Source: Candidatus Uhrbacteria bacterium (lineage in GTDB: Bacteria; Patescibacteriota; Patescibacteriia; JACQRZ01). From it: a DNA stretch of 18,359 bases. The stretch is taken from the NCBI GenBank assembly GCA_016209345.1, contig JACQWH010000016.1:1-18359 (forward strand), written 5' to 3'. Shown here one piece after another: positions 1-7,075 of this stretch. The translations under genes and the position numbers were made by a program. Positions within the stretch are counted from its first letter, which is position 1. The number at the start of each line of letters is the position of its first letter. Under the pieces are notes generated by a model. It was given only the letters and a program-made list of their open reading frames with translations, was not told the origin of the DNA and did not search any database.

Positions 1-168
1 CAAATTGTGTGTGAAGTTGGGGTCGGGCGCAAAGGATACGACCAGGCAAAAAAAAGCATGGAGCGTTTTCGTGCGGATTTCGGACTGGTGATTTGCGATA
101 CGGACTTGATGCTTGCCAAAGAGGACAATGTTGTGAAGATTCCCCTTGATTTTTTTCTTTTGATGTAG
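1..168 (+). CDS. C-terminal end of an ATPase-like protein (partial)
   Basis: The first frame is open from the window edge to a TAG at 166-168 and gives the last 55 residues of a protein that starts outside the window. It is rich in charged residues and ends in a hydrophobic tail reading IPLDFFLLM. The pattern GRKGYDQAKKSMERF, then GLVICDTD and the FFLLM tail, resembles the C-terminal nuclease-like part of AAA ATPases with a DUF4143-type C-terminus, which are common in Patescibacteria. That is recall of a family pattern and the fragment is too short to prove it. The gene ends 10 bp before the methyltransferase start, so the two may be co-transcribed. Confidence 0.55.
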   Translation, partial: QIVCEVGVGRKGYDQAKKSMERFRADFGLVICDTDLMLAKEDNVVKIPLDFFLLM

Positions 169-178
169 AGAAAATTTT

Positions 179-823
179 ATGAACGCGCTCAATCGGGTGA
201 AAACAGTATACTCTTTTTGGGGGCGATGGCCCTTGTTATATGGCGCGCAAGATTATATTACGTTCATGGGCAGGCCGGGGCGTATCAGAAGAAGAGCCGT
301 TGAAAAGCTTCATGCGCGGAATAATGACACTATTCTTGAAGTGGCTTGCGGCACCGGACGAAATTTTCCCTACCTTATGGAGGTAGTGGGAACAGAGGGC
401 TCCTTGATTGGTTTTGATTATGTCCAAGCGATGCTTAACTCGGCAAAACAGTTATGTGAAAAGAGGGGATGGAAACACATAACACTGAAACAAGGTGACG
501 CGGCACAGCTGGCCATTGGCGAGGAACATGTTGACGGCGTGTTAAGTGTTTTGGGCATAAGCGCAATTCCGGATTGGGAGCGCGCGTTTTTGCGATGCAG
601 GGACGTTCTTCGTCCGGGCGGAAGATTGGTGGTCTGCGATGCCCGGCTTTTTACCGGATTTTTAAAAATGTTGAATCCCTTGATCAGATTGGTGTATTCA
701 GAATGTGCGGCATGGGATCCCTCCAAAGACATTCCGAAAAAGATGAAAGAAATCTTTGGGAATCTTGAAACGGAGTATATCAACGCGGGCACCTTTTTTA
801 TCGCCGTAGCCGTCAAGAAGTGA
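179..823 (+). CDS. Class I SAM-dependent methyltransferase
   Basis: A 214-residue protein of the usual size for a single Rossmann-fold methyltransferase. Motif I, the glycine loop that holds S-adenosylmethionine, is seen as ILEVACGTGRNF at about residues 52-63. An acidic residue closing strand 2 follows in IGFDY (about 77-81), and a post-motif segment VLRPGGRLVVCDAR lies near 143-156. The order and spacing fit the Methyltransf_11/UbiE-like group. The N-terminal helical region may help bind substrate, but nothing in the sequence identifies the methyl acceptor. The start is the first ATG after the preceding stop. No strong Shine-Dalgarno site precedes it, only a weak purine stretch in gtagagaaaa. 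No terminator-like hairpin with a T run is seen directly downstream. Confidence 0.85.
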   Translation: MNALNRVKTVYSFWGRWPLLYGAQDYITFMGRPGRIRRRAVEKLHARNNDTILEVACGTGRNFPYLMEVVGTEGSLIGFDYVQAMLNSAKQLCEKRGWKHITLKQGDAAQLAIGEEHVDGVLSVLGISAIPDWERAFLRCRDVLRPGGRLVVCDARLFTGFLKMLNPLIRLVYSECAAWDPSKDIPKKMKEIFGNLETEYINAGTFFIAVAVKK

Positions 824-827
824 AAAG

Positions 828-866
828 AATAAATGGGGTCACAATAAATGGCAATAAATGGGGTCA
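828..866. repeat. Two direct copies of AATAAATGGGGTCA
   Basis: A 14-base sequence occurs at 828-841 and again, identical, at 853-866, a 25-base period. A partial copy (AATAAATG) lies between them at 843-850, and a degenerate GGGGTCAGG follows at 907-915. They start just after the methyltransferase stop and precede the promoter of the next gene. Short iterated GGGGTCA motifs are often seen as small intergenic repeats. What they do here is unknown. Confidence 0.6.
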
Positions 867-887
867 GCCACCATTTCGGCGTAAATA

Positions 888-896
888 TGGTATACT
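888..896 (+). promoter_or_regulatory. Extended -10 promoter element for the split-barrel gene
   Basis: TGGTATACT matches the extended -10 pattern TGnTATAAT at all but one base. No convincing -35 box lies about 17 bases upstream, as expected for extended -10 promoters. Transcription would start near 903 and give a leader of about 75 bases before the ATG at 978. Confidence 0.45.
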
Positions 897-977
897 CAAG
901 AGGAAAGGGGGTCAGGAGCTTTTTTCTTCGGCGGTAAAAAAATAATCAACCAGACAAAGAGGACGGCCAAGCTATGT

Positions 978-1466
978 ATGAAATTACTTCTTAAAAGAGC
1001 AAAAGAAATAATTGAAGATATAGAATATCTCAATATTGCCTCCGTGACAAAGGACGGTCTTCCCTGGAACAGTCCCGTGTATTGCTCCTACGACAAAGAC
1101 ATCAGCTTTTATTGGATGTCATGGAAAGAGAATCAACACTCTAAAAATATCCGCGGAAATCAAAATGTTTTTTGTACCATCTATGATTCTACCTGCCCCG
1201 CCGGTACCGGATTTGGGGTATATTTTCAAGGCAGGGCATACGAGCTGAGCAATCCTCGCGAGGTATTTATTGGAATAAAAAGTATATACGGGAGGTCACA
1301 ACACAAAATGGCGGCTGCGGCTCTGTTTCTAAAAAAATTTCCAAGAAGGGTTTATACATTTGTTCCTGATAAAATATGGGTAAACGGAGACGATAAAATA
1401 GACGGACATTTTATTGACATGCGAACTGAACTGAATCTCGAAGATTTGAAATTATTATTTCGTTAG
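978..1466 (+). CDS. Pyridoxamine 5'-phosphate oxidase-like FMN-binding split-barrel protein
   Basis: A 162-residue protein of the size expected for a single split-barrel domain. The N-terminal part, helix followed by YLNIASVTKDGLPWNSPV, is the characteristic opening of PNPOx-like proteins. The strand SFYWMSWKENQHSKNI and the following NVFCTIYDS are also typical, with the SKNI segment in the region that usually contacts the flavin phosphate. Family members bind FMN or F420 and reduce diverse substrates, and the substrate is not readable here. The ATG at 978 is in frame, while the ATG at 974 opens a frame that stops after six codons. The next gene begins one base after this stop, so the two form one transcription unit. 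Confidence 0.82.
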   Translation: MKLLLKRAKEIIEDIEYLNIASVTKDGLPWNSPVYCSYDKDISFYWMSWKENQHSKNIRGNQNVFCTIYDSTCPAGTGFGVYFQGRAYELSNPREVFIGIKSIYGRSQHKMAAAALFLKKFPRRVYTFVPDKIWVNGDDKIDGHFIDMRTELNLEDLKLLFR

Positions 1467-1467
1467 T

Positions 1468-2058
1468 ATGGTAAAGTATGTTCTCAATTCAGGGGGGATA
1501 AGCGATAAACCGGAACTCTCGCGGCAATTTTTTGCCGAGCTTATTAAGGGTTTTGGCAATAGGCCGAGAATGCTCCTTTGTTTCTTTGCCGCATCGCGAG
1601 AATACTGGGAAGAAAGATACGGTCAACACAAAGAAAGCATTTCCGCGCTTGTCCCAAGTGGCGTGAACCCAATTTTTGACATGGCTATGCCCGAAACGTT
1701 TGTTGAGCAGATAGCAAGCGCAGACGCCGTTTATATGTGCGGTGGCGACGACCACCTTATTCAGTATTGGCTGAGAAAGTTTGATATTCCTAAAATTTTT
1801 GAAGGAAAAACAGTCGGCACAAACTCTGGCAGTTCTCATGCGCTTGCAACATACTTCTGGACATGTGATTGGCGGAAATGTATGGAGGGGCTTGGTATAG
1901 TACCTATCAAATTCTTGGCTCATTATAAATCCACTTATGGCGCAGACGATCCGCGAGGCCCCATTGACTGGAATAAAGCATATGCAGAACTGGAAAAATA
2001 CGGTGATGTTTCCCTACCCATCTATGCACTTGAGGAAGGACATTTTATTGTTATATAA
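1468..2058 (+). CDS. Peptidase S51 (dipeptidase E)-like protein with an altered nucleophile site
   Basis: A 196-residue protein related to the Ser-dependent, glutamine-amidotransferase-like S51 peptidases. Family signs are the N-terminal strand with ISDKPE, the loop MCGGDDHLIQYWL at about 90-102 (oxyanion-side glycines), a nucleophile-elbow candidate at 117-121, then FWTCDWRKCMEGLGIVPIKF and a His in LAHYKS (H152). The elbow reads GTNSG where active members have GxSxG, so Asn119 (AAC at 1822-1824) occupies the Ser position. Ser120 is next to it and could have taken over, or the protein may be a non-peptidase homologue. It starts one base after the preceding stop, which implies translational coupling, and ends at a hydrophobic HFIVI. 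Confidence 0.72.
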   Translation: MVKYVLNSGGISDKPELSRQFFAELIKGFGNRPRMLLCFFAASREYWEERYGQHKESISALVPSGVNPIFDMAMPETFVEQIASADAVYMCGGDDHLIQYWLRKFDIPKIFEGKTVGTNSGSSHALATYFWTCDWRKCMEGLGIVPIKFLAHYKSTYGADDPRGPIDWNKAYAELEKYGDVSLPIYALEEGHFIVI

Positions 2059-2102
2059 TTGACTCTGCGACCGTTCGGTTTTCAAAAAATATTTTTTGCG
2101 CT

Positions 2103-2136
2103 TATAATAAATAACAGCTCTCTCGGCCTCGAGGGG
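2103..2136 (+). promoter_or_regulatory. -10 box and Shine-Dalgarno region of the 996-residue gene
   Basis: A perfect TATAAT lies at 2103-2108 and GAGGGG at 2131-2136, but no good -35 box is visible. The purine block is 15 bases from the in-frame ATG (2152) but 5 bases from an out-of-frame ATG at 2142, whose frame stops after about 33 codons. The correct start is still 2152, because only that frame gives a signal peptide joined to the long protein. Confidence 0.4.
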
Positions 2137-2151
2137 TGAATATGAAAATGT

Positions 2152-5142
2152 ATGAAATTATTGTTACTGCGTTTTGGAATTTTGTGCGGAGGCATGGCAT
2201 TTGCCTGGGCGCTGATAACGCCCGCTCCTGTATTTGCGGGCGGCACCTTGAGGATACTGTGTGATCCGGAAAAGATCGACAAATCTTTGAAGGACTATTA
2301 TCCCGCGTGCGGACGTGGTGGGTCGGCGCTTCCCGGCGATGTCGTATTGCTGGAGGGAAGCGGATATACGATTTCTACCAAGCAATCGCCCGTGGTCATC
2401 GACCAGGCGACAGCGCTTGTATCGGGCGACCGGCGTATTTCCGTCCCGCGAATCTATCCCGTGCCGCCGACATCATCGAGCTATGATACATTAAACGGCG
2501 AATTTCGCGCAAACATTGTTGTGCCGGTGGAGACGCCGCCGGGTGAGTATGATATTTCCTTCAAGGTGACGCAGCGAGCGTGTAATTACAGCAAGGGCGT
2601 ACCCTGCATCGTGGATATTGCGAGCGCGCATTTGACCGTTCTTCCAACTGCAGGACCTCAAGATATCAAGGTCATCTGTGACAAGGGGGAGGGCGGAACT
2701 CCCTCTGCCAGCACCTGCCAGAAAGGATCGCCGCTCTCATTGGCCGCGCGCCCGCTTCCCACGCGAAAATCCCAACCGATTTATTTCTACTATAAAAAGA
2801 GCGGGCAGTATACCAATACGTACGAGTATCTTACCGCAGAAAGAGATCATTCGGTACAACGATTGACGCTTGCGCCAAGCGAACCTGGAGAGTATACCGT
2901 GATATTGAGAAGCATTCTTCTCGGATTGAAAATGGGACTCACAGATTTTGAAAAAACAGGGCCCACCATAAAAGTTGTCGTTCCCGCGCCGACGCAAACA
3001 AAACCGATTGTTTCACCGCCGGTAGAGCCACCGCCGGCAGTGCGTGAACAGCCGATCGTTGCGGGACTTTCAATCGGAGTGAGCACTGATCAGGATGCCT
3101 ATCGCATTCCGGCTCTGCCCATGCAAAACCCCTACGCATTGGTGCCGAATGCTCGTTTTAGAGCAAACCTCATTCGATATAGCGGCGCAGCGTTTCGTGA
3201 GGGGCATCGCATGACACTCTCATTGGGAACGGGAACAGGACCCTCCTTCAAAAAGAAAATCGTTTTGAACGACCTGGTGATCGGCGCATCCGTTGGCGGT
3301 CCGGCGATTAGCAAAAATAGCGGTTCATTCGCATTTGGTTCGGTGTTCCCCGCGCTTATTGACGGGAAGCTCATTCCAAACGGTGCATATACGCTCCGCG
3401 CCGAAAGCATGGACAACCCTGCGTTGGCGACATACTATGTTGACGATCTCCAGATAGCCGCCGAACAGCTGCGTCCATTGAAGCCGAAGATAAAAATTCC
3501 GACAGCAATCAGGCAGGGAGAACCATTTGTCATCCAGGGGTCCCAGTTTCCCCGCGATGCAAAGATTATCGAAGTGCGGCTCAGCGCTGATGCCGAGCCG
3601 ATCGTATTTTCCCAAGATATCGCGGTTAAGAAGGACGGCACGTTTGCAATTATTGTCAAAACACCCGATCATGCCGACGCGATTATCAAGTACGTGGTCG
3701 ATGAGAACGACAAGCCCGTCACGGATTTTTTCTGGAATCCTTCGAAGATGGGGCGCATCTTCGTAAGCGTGCAGGCAAAAGAGAAGGATGGTACCGCATA
3801 CGCGGTGACGGAAAAAACCATGATTCCTCTCTTGTGTCCCATTGCCAAAAAACCTTCCATTGTTTTTACCTCGCCGCCGCTTATCGATCAGTCGACGCCC
3901 TACAGCGTTTCGTTTGATGCTTCAGGGTTCATCTGTCGCGATCAGCTTTCCATCCGGTTTGAGGGTATCAAGGTTCGCGGGAAAAAGATTGATCCGTCGC
4001 AGACGAAAGATTTTTTTGCGGTCATGCCCTCGCTTTCCAGCGACGCCAATGGCGAAGCGCGCAATCTCGGATTCGGGAGCGGATGGGGGACTCGGCAGTT
4101 TATCGATTCGGATGTCGAGAAGATAACGATGATTGTCTCCGATCGGCATAAACGGAAAGCGCGCGCGGAAATCCGCGTGATCGCGCGATACTCCATCGAA
4201 CTGAAGAAAAAGACAGATCCCGGCATGGGCGACGCCATTATTTGGAAGGGATTTGATGTCCCCGGCTGGCAGGCGGCCATTACGCTTGAAAATGAAAAAC
4301 TTCTCGGAAAAGAACATCCGCTTCTTCTCAAAAGCCCCTACCTTGATCGCAACGATAAAGATGAAAACGGGTTTCCGGTCATTGGTTTTTCCGTGCCGTC
4401 AGACATTCCGTCGGGATCCTATACGCTCCGGCTGCAGCAAGGCGACAACAGCGCGACAACAGAATATATCAAAGAATCCGTCGGCAGTCCAAAACGAGAC
4501 GAAACGAACATTGCGCCACCCGATACAAGCGTCAGTAATCCATGCGCGGGGCTTGAAGGATATATGTTAAGAACATGTCGGGCGGCTTATGATTTGGATG
4601 TTCCCAAAGAGAACGTTCTGCCAGAGCCGGAGAATGGCGCCCAAAAAAATCCATGCAAAGACCTGGAGGGATATCTATTGCGCCAATGTGAAAAGGCGTA
4701 CGGGATACAGCCCCCGCCGCCAGACGTGAAGAACACGATACCCGATGTCGGACACGCATGCGAAGGCCTTGAGGGATATATGCTGCGCCAGTGCAAGATT
4801 GCGTATGGCATCCAAGACCCCGATACGTCCGACGTTCCTGATGCCGACAAGAAAGAAATCCGCTATTGCGACCCGGTGCTTCCAAAGATTTGGCAAGAGG
4901 GATGCGTGCAAAAACAGGGTGAGCAGAAAAAGGATGAAAAGCCGGAACAAAAACCCGAACAAAAGCAAGAACCGCCGCAAGAAAAGAAGCAACAAGCGGT
5001 GATATATTGCGACCCGGAGCTTCCCAAAATTTGGCAAGAAGGATGCGTGCAAAAACCGAGAGAAGAAAAAAAAGAAGAAGAAGCGCCATTGTGCAACCCC
5101 CAAGTTCCGCTTTACTCGCAACCAAAATGTAGGCAGCCGTAG
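2152..5142 (+). CDS. Large secreted protein with beta-rich domains and C-terminal cysteine-pair repeats
   Basis: A 996-residue protein that I cannot assign to a named family. Residues 1-29 form a clear signal peptide: MKLLLLR, a hydrophobic core, then PAPVFA followed by GG. The body looks like several Ig-like or similar beta-sandwich units, for example residues about 30-275 and 300-790, with phrases such as GEYDISFKV, SGSYTLRLQQGD and GAYTLRAES that recur in such folds. A proline-rich linker near 275-302 separates two parts. The last 200 residues carry three copies of a C..LEGYxLRxC..AY unit (Cys798, 835, 870) and then copies of YCDPxLPKIWQEGCVQK (Cys906, 953) plus a degenerate third (Cys981), joined by Lys/Glu/Gln/Pro-rich linkers. 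The cysteine pairs suggest extracytoplasmic disulfides. There is no LPxTG signal and no C-terminal membrane segment. It precedes a TspO gene by 15 bases. Confidence 0.85.
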   Translation: MKLLLLRFGILCGGMAFAWALITPAPVFAGGTLRILCDPEKIDKSLKDYYPACGRGGSALPGDVVLLEGSGYTISTKQSPVVIDQATALVSGDRRISVPRIYPVPPTSSSYDTLNGEFRANIVVPVETPPGEYDISFKVTQRACNYSKGVPCIVDIASAHLTVLPTAGPQDIKVICDKGEGGTPSASTCQKGSPLSLAARPLPTRKSQPIYFYYKKSGQYTNTYEYLTAERDHSVQRLTLAPSEPGEYTVILRSILLGLKMGLTDFEKTGPTIKVVVPAPTQTKPIVSPPVEPPPAVREQPIVAGLSIGVSTDQDAYRIPALPMQNPYALVPNARFRANLIRYSGAAFREGHRMTLSLGTGTGPSFKKKIVLNDLVIGASVGGPAISKNSGSFAFGSVFPALIDGKLIPNGAYTLRAESMDNPALATYYVDDLQIAAEQLRPLKPKIKIPTAIRQGEPFVIQGSQFPRDAKIIEVRLSADAEPIVFSQDIAVKKDGTFAIIVKTPDHADAIIKYVVDENDKPVTDFFWNPSKMGRIFVSVQAKEKDGTAYAVTEKTMIPLLCPIAKKPSIVFTSPPLIDQSTPYSVSFDASGFICRDQLSIRFEGIKVRGKKIDPSQTKDFFAVMPSLSSDANGEARNLGFGSGWGTRQFIDSDVEKITMIVSDRHKRKARAEIRVIARYSIELKKKTDPGMGDAIIWKGFDVPGWQAAITLENEKLLGKEHPLLLKSPYLDRNDKDENGFPVIGFSVPSDIPSGSYTLRLQQGDNSATTEYIKESVGSPKRDETNIAPPDTSVSNPCAGLEGYMLRTCRAAYDLDVPKENVLPEPENGAQKNPCKDLEGYLLRQCEKAYGIQPPPPDVKNTIPDVGHACEGLEGYMLRQCKIAYGIQDPDTSDVPDADKKEIRYCDPVLPKIWQEGCVQKQGEQKKDEKPEQKPEQKQEPPQEKKQQAVIYCDPELPKIWQEGCVQKPREEKKEEEAPLCNPQVPLYSQPKCRQP
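4537..4820 (+). repeat. Three tandem cysteine-pair protein repeats (C..LEGYxLRxC..AY)
   Basis: Within the secreted protein, the units starting at residues 796, 833 and 868 share a Cys, a Gly/Asp-Leu-Glu-Gly-Tyr core, a Leu-Arg, a second Cys about 13 residues after the first, and Ala-Tyr. The period is 35-37 residues. Spacers are acidic and proline-rich. The copies differ at many codons, so this is an old duplication maintained at protein level. Confidence 0.8.
4858..5142 (+). repeat. Second repeat family at the C-terminus (YCDPxLPKIWQEGCVQK)
   Basis: Two nearly identical 16-residue units with Cys906 and Cys953, and a degenerate final unit starting at Cys981 (LCNPQVPLYSQPKC), end the secreted protein. 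They are separated by a low-complexity Lys/Glu/Gln/Pro linker of about 30 residues that looks unstructured. Each unit keeps two cysteines 12 residues apart. Confidence 0.8.
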
Positions 5143-5157
5143 CCGCATCACTCGCGC

Positions 5158-5628
5158 ATGAACACAAGAATAAAACTTGCCCTGTCAATTATCGTCCCAA
5201 ATGCCGTTGGATTTTTCTCCTCGTTTGCTGTTTCTGGCGCGCTTGTCGAGTGGTATCCGTCTCTTATCAAGCCCTGGTTTATGCCGCCGAACTGGCTTTT
5301 TGCGCCGGTATGGGTGATACTCTATACGCTCATGGGCTGTGCCGTATTTTTTATCTGGCGGGAAGACATTCAAAAGCGGCTCGCCGCATACGCGCTGTCC
5401 GCATTTGTCGTGCAGCTTGCGCTCAACGGCGCGTGGAGCATGCTCTTTTTCGGGTATCATGCCATCGCGTTGGCATTGGTTGATATTCTTCTTCTATGGG
5501 TAAGCATCATTATCATGGCGGTATTGTTTTGGCGCATAAAGAGAACCGCGGCGTTTCTGCTAGCGCCATATATCATCTGGGTATCGTTTGCGGTCGTATT
5601 AAACTGGAGCATCCTTGCGTTGAATTAA
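5158..5628 (+). CDS. tspO: TspO/MBR family membrane protein
   Basis: A 156-residue integral membrane protein of the standard length for TspO/peripheral benzodiazepine receptor homologues. It shows about five hydrophobic helices. The family signature KPWFMPPNWLFAPVWVILY lies at about residues 39-57 in the loop and second helix, and tryptophans recur through the sequence, including LNW near the C-terminus. Bacterial TspO proteins bind porphyrins or other tetrapyrroles and act in stress or redox signalling. No tetrapyrrole genes are present in this window. The start follows the secreted-protein stop by 15 bases with no obvious Shine-Dalgarno site, so it may be read through from the upstream gene. 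The identity is secure, the ligand is not. Confidence 0.93.
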   Translation: MNTRIKLALSIIVPNAVGFFSSFAVSGALVEWYPSLIKPWFMPPNWLFAPVWVILYTLMGCAVFFIWREDIQKRLAAYALSAFVVQLALNGAWSMLFFGYHAIALALVDILLLWVSIIIMAVLFWRIKRTAAFLLAPYIIWVSFAVVLNWSILALN

Positions 5629-5660
5629 CCGATAGGGAAGAGAATCGATGGAAGAGGGTC

Positions 5661-5688
5661 TTATGGGGGCCGAGAATGCCCCCGATAA
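5661..5688. other. GC-rich hairpin after tspO
   Basis: TTAT-GGGGGC-loop-GCCCCC-G-ATAA forms a 6-bp perfect GC stem (5665-5670 with 5678-5683) extended by four A/T pairs past one bulged G. No T run follows on either strand, so it is not a classical terminator. It may be a transcript-end stabiliser or a recoded repeat unit. Confidence 0.45.
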
Positions 5689-5690
5689 GG

Positions 5691-5726
5691 AGAAATCTTG
5701 AAGCCCTGTAGAAATCTTGAAGCCCT
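5691..5726 (+). repeat. Tandem 17-bp repeat upstream of the RelBE-like pair
   Basis: AGAAATCTTGAAGCCCT occurs at 5691-5707 and 5710-5726, identical and 19 bases apart (centre to centre), on the same DNA face about every two helical turns. It lies about 50 bases ahead of the antitoxin ATG, where an autorepressing antitoxin would bind, so it is a candidate operator. It could equally be a chance slippage duplication. Confidence 0.5.
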
Positions 5727-5774
5727 TGATCTTTCGGCTATTATCGTATACCATTGGATATAGTAAGCGTATAT

Positions 5775-6005
5775 ATGTCTACCATTACTATCCCTCAAGA
5801 ACTTTTGAAAGAAAAGAGACTGGTTGCCATACCCCATAAGACATATGAGGATTTTTTGGATTGGCAAAAAATGATAAAATCACAACGAACATTTAATCCG
5901 ACCTCGGCAGAAAAGAAATCGCTCTTACGTGCGCGGAAGAACATTGTCAAAGGGAACTATCTTACACTAGCCGAGCTTCGCGATGCCTTGGGAATTGAGA
6001 ATTGA
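5775..6005 (+). CDS. Antitoxin of a RelBE/ParDE-type system
   Basis: A 76-residue protein when started at the ATG at 5775. That choice puts MSTITIPQELLKEKRL at the N-terminus, a short beta strand and helix like the DNA-binding openings of RelB/AbrB-like antitoxins. An in-frame ATG at 5754 would add seven residues and is less likely. The segment VAIPHKTYEDFLDWQK and the C-terminal helix NYLTLAELRDALG are of the kind that wraps the toxin. The toxin gene starts inside its last codons (23-base overlap), the usual antitoxin-first arrangement. The protein is expected to neutralise the toxin and to repress the operon together with it. The assignment rests mostly on the neighbouring toxin. Confidence 0.72.
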   Translation: MSTITIPQELLKEKRLVAIPHKTYEDFLDWQKMIKSQRTFNPTSAEKKSLLRARKNIVKGNYLTLAELRDALGIEN

Positions 6006-6240
6006 TTCAGTGGTCTTAAAACAGCTCAAGAAAATACCACGGAGGTATGCAGAGCGAATTTTTGAAGTAATTCGCTCTTTTGCTATCAATCCGTATGCTG
6101 GCGATATTGAGAAGATGAAAGGCGAAGACGCTCTATGGCGAAGAAGGGTCGGCTCGTATAGAGTGTTCTATGAGGTCGATGGCGCGAAAAAAATTATAAC
6201 CGTGTTTGATGTACGCCGCCGTACGTCGAATACTTATTGA
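5983..6240 (+). CDS. RelE/ParE-family toxin
   Basis: An 85-residue protein of the normal size for the RelE/ParE fold. It opens with WELRIDSVVLKQLKKIPRR, the typical strand and first helix, continues with INPYAGDIEKMKG, and ends with the strands WRRRVGSYRVFYEVD and IITVFDVRRR, which match the family's G-x-Y-R-[VI]-x-Y and basic C-terminal patterns. RelE members cut mRNA on the ribosome and ParE members poison gyrase. The short basic C-terminus and Arg residues (53-55 region and RRR near 79) favour a RelE-like ribonuclease, but this is not certain. It overlaps the antitoxin and is probably translated by coupling. Signal peptidase begins five bases after the stop. Confidence 0.88.
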   Translation: MPWELRIDSVVLKQLKKIPRRYAERIFEVIRSFAINPYAGDIEKMKGEDALWRRRVGSYRVFYEVDGAKKIITVFDVRRRTSNTY

Positions 6241-6244
6241 CATT

Positions 6245-7075
6245 ATGAACACCCTCATATTTTTTCTCCTTGGTCTATACGTGATGTTCGTACTCGCGCT
6301 TGGTGTCGTTATCGGCGCGCTCATTCTGCTGTGGCTGTCAAAAAAATGGAAGCTCTCTCATGCGACATTCAAAACATCACTCATCATTAATCTTATTGTC
6401 TTCGTTGGTGGCGCAGTCGTCTTTGCGGCCCTCTCCCTTTTGAAAAATGAATTGCTTTCCTCCCTTCTTTTATTTGTTGTCAGCTTTTTCATCTATGGCA
6501 TTCCGATCTATGTATTGTATCGCGCCCCGTTTGTTCGGACGCTCGGTCTTACGGTCAGCGCTATGGTTATCATCGGGATCGCAAATTTTTTGTTTTCCGC
6601 AGCGATCATTCTTCCCGTTCGCCTCTATGTTATTCAGCCGTTTTATGTCAAAGGAGTCACGATGGAGCCGACATACCGCGAGGGTGACTATCTTCTGGTC
6701 CAAAAAATTCAGCGTTCATTCCGGCGCGGCGATGTCGTGGTTTTTTTCTATCCCTATCCGCCCCAAGATGAAAAAAGACGCGCGCTTATCAAGCGCATTA
6801 TCGGACTCCCGGGAGAGATGCTTGAGACCAAAGAGGGGGTGCTGTACATTAACAACACAAAAACAGAAACGCCCTCCCTTTCCGGCGCACTTCGCGATGT
6901 TGAGCGCATCAATTTGAAAGACGATGAATATTTCGTTGTCGGCGACAATGTGCGCCAGAGCTTTGACTCGCAGATATTTGGTCCGATACCTGCGTCATCC
7001 ATCATCGGAAGTCCGATTGCACACACAGACATATTCCAATCGTTTTTGAAAAAATATGGCGGAGAAAATAAATAA
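6245..7075 (+). CDS. lepB: Signal peptidase I with a four-helix N-terminal membrane domain and Thr at the catalytic Ser
   Basis: A 276-residue type I signal peptidase, which removes signal peptides from exported proteins at the outer face of the membrane. I start at 6245 rather than the in-frame ATG at 6206, because that would overlap the toxin by 35 bases. Four hydrophobic segments (about 4-31, 44-66, 69-92, 99-128) precede the peptidase domain, more than the one or two helices usual in the family. Box B reads VKGVTMEPT: Thr139 (ACG at 6659-6661) stands where the nucleophile Ser is expected. The general-base Lys183 in RRALIKRIIGLPGE and the later GDNVRQSFDSQIFG box are conserved. Thymidylate kinase overlaps its end by 20 bases. 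The client is presumably the adjacent secreted protein among others. Confidence 0.9.
   Translation: MNTLIFFLLGLYVMFVLALGVVIGALILLWLSKKWKLSHATFKTSLIINLIVFVGGAVVFAALSLLKNELLSSLLLFVVSFFIYGIPIYVLYRAPFVRTLGLTVSAMVIIGIANFLFSAAIILPVRLYVIQPFYVKGVTMEPTYREGDYLLVQKIQRSFRRGDVVVFFYPYPPQDEKRRALIKRIIGLPGEMLETKEGVLYINNTKTETPSLSGALRDVERINLKDDEYFVVGDNVRQSFDSQIFGPIPASSIIGSPIAHTDIFQSFLKKYGGENK

Noticed and set aside
418..816. Minus-strand ORF of 132 residues
   Set aside because: It is antisense to the methyltransferase and shows no recognisable features.
4532..5188. Minus-strand ORF of 218 residues
   Set aside because: It is antisense to the repeat region of the secreted protein, and its own repeats mirror that gene.
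6206..6244. Longer signal peptidase start at 6206
   Set aside because: It would overlap the toxin by 35 bases and add a charged segment before the first helix. The ATG at 6245 follows the toxin stop neatly.
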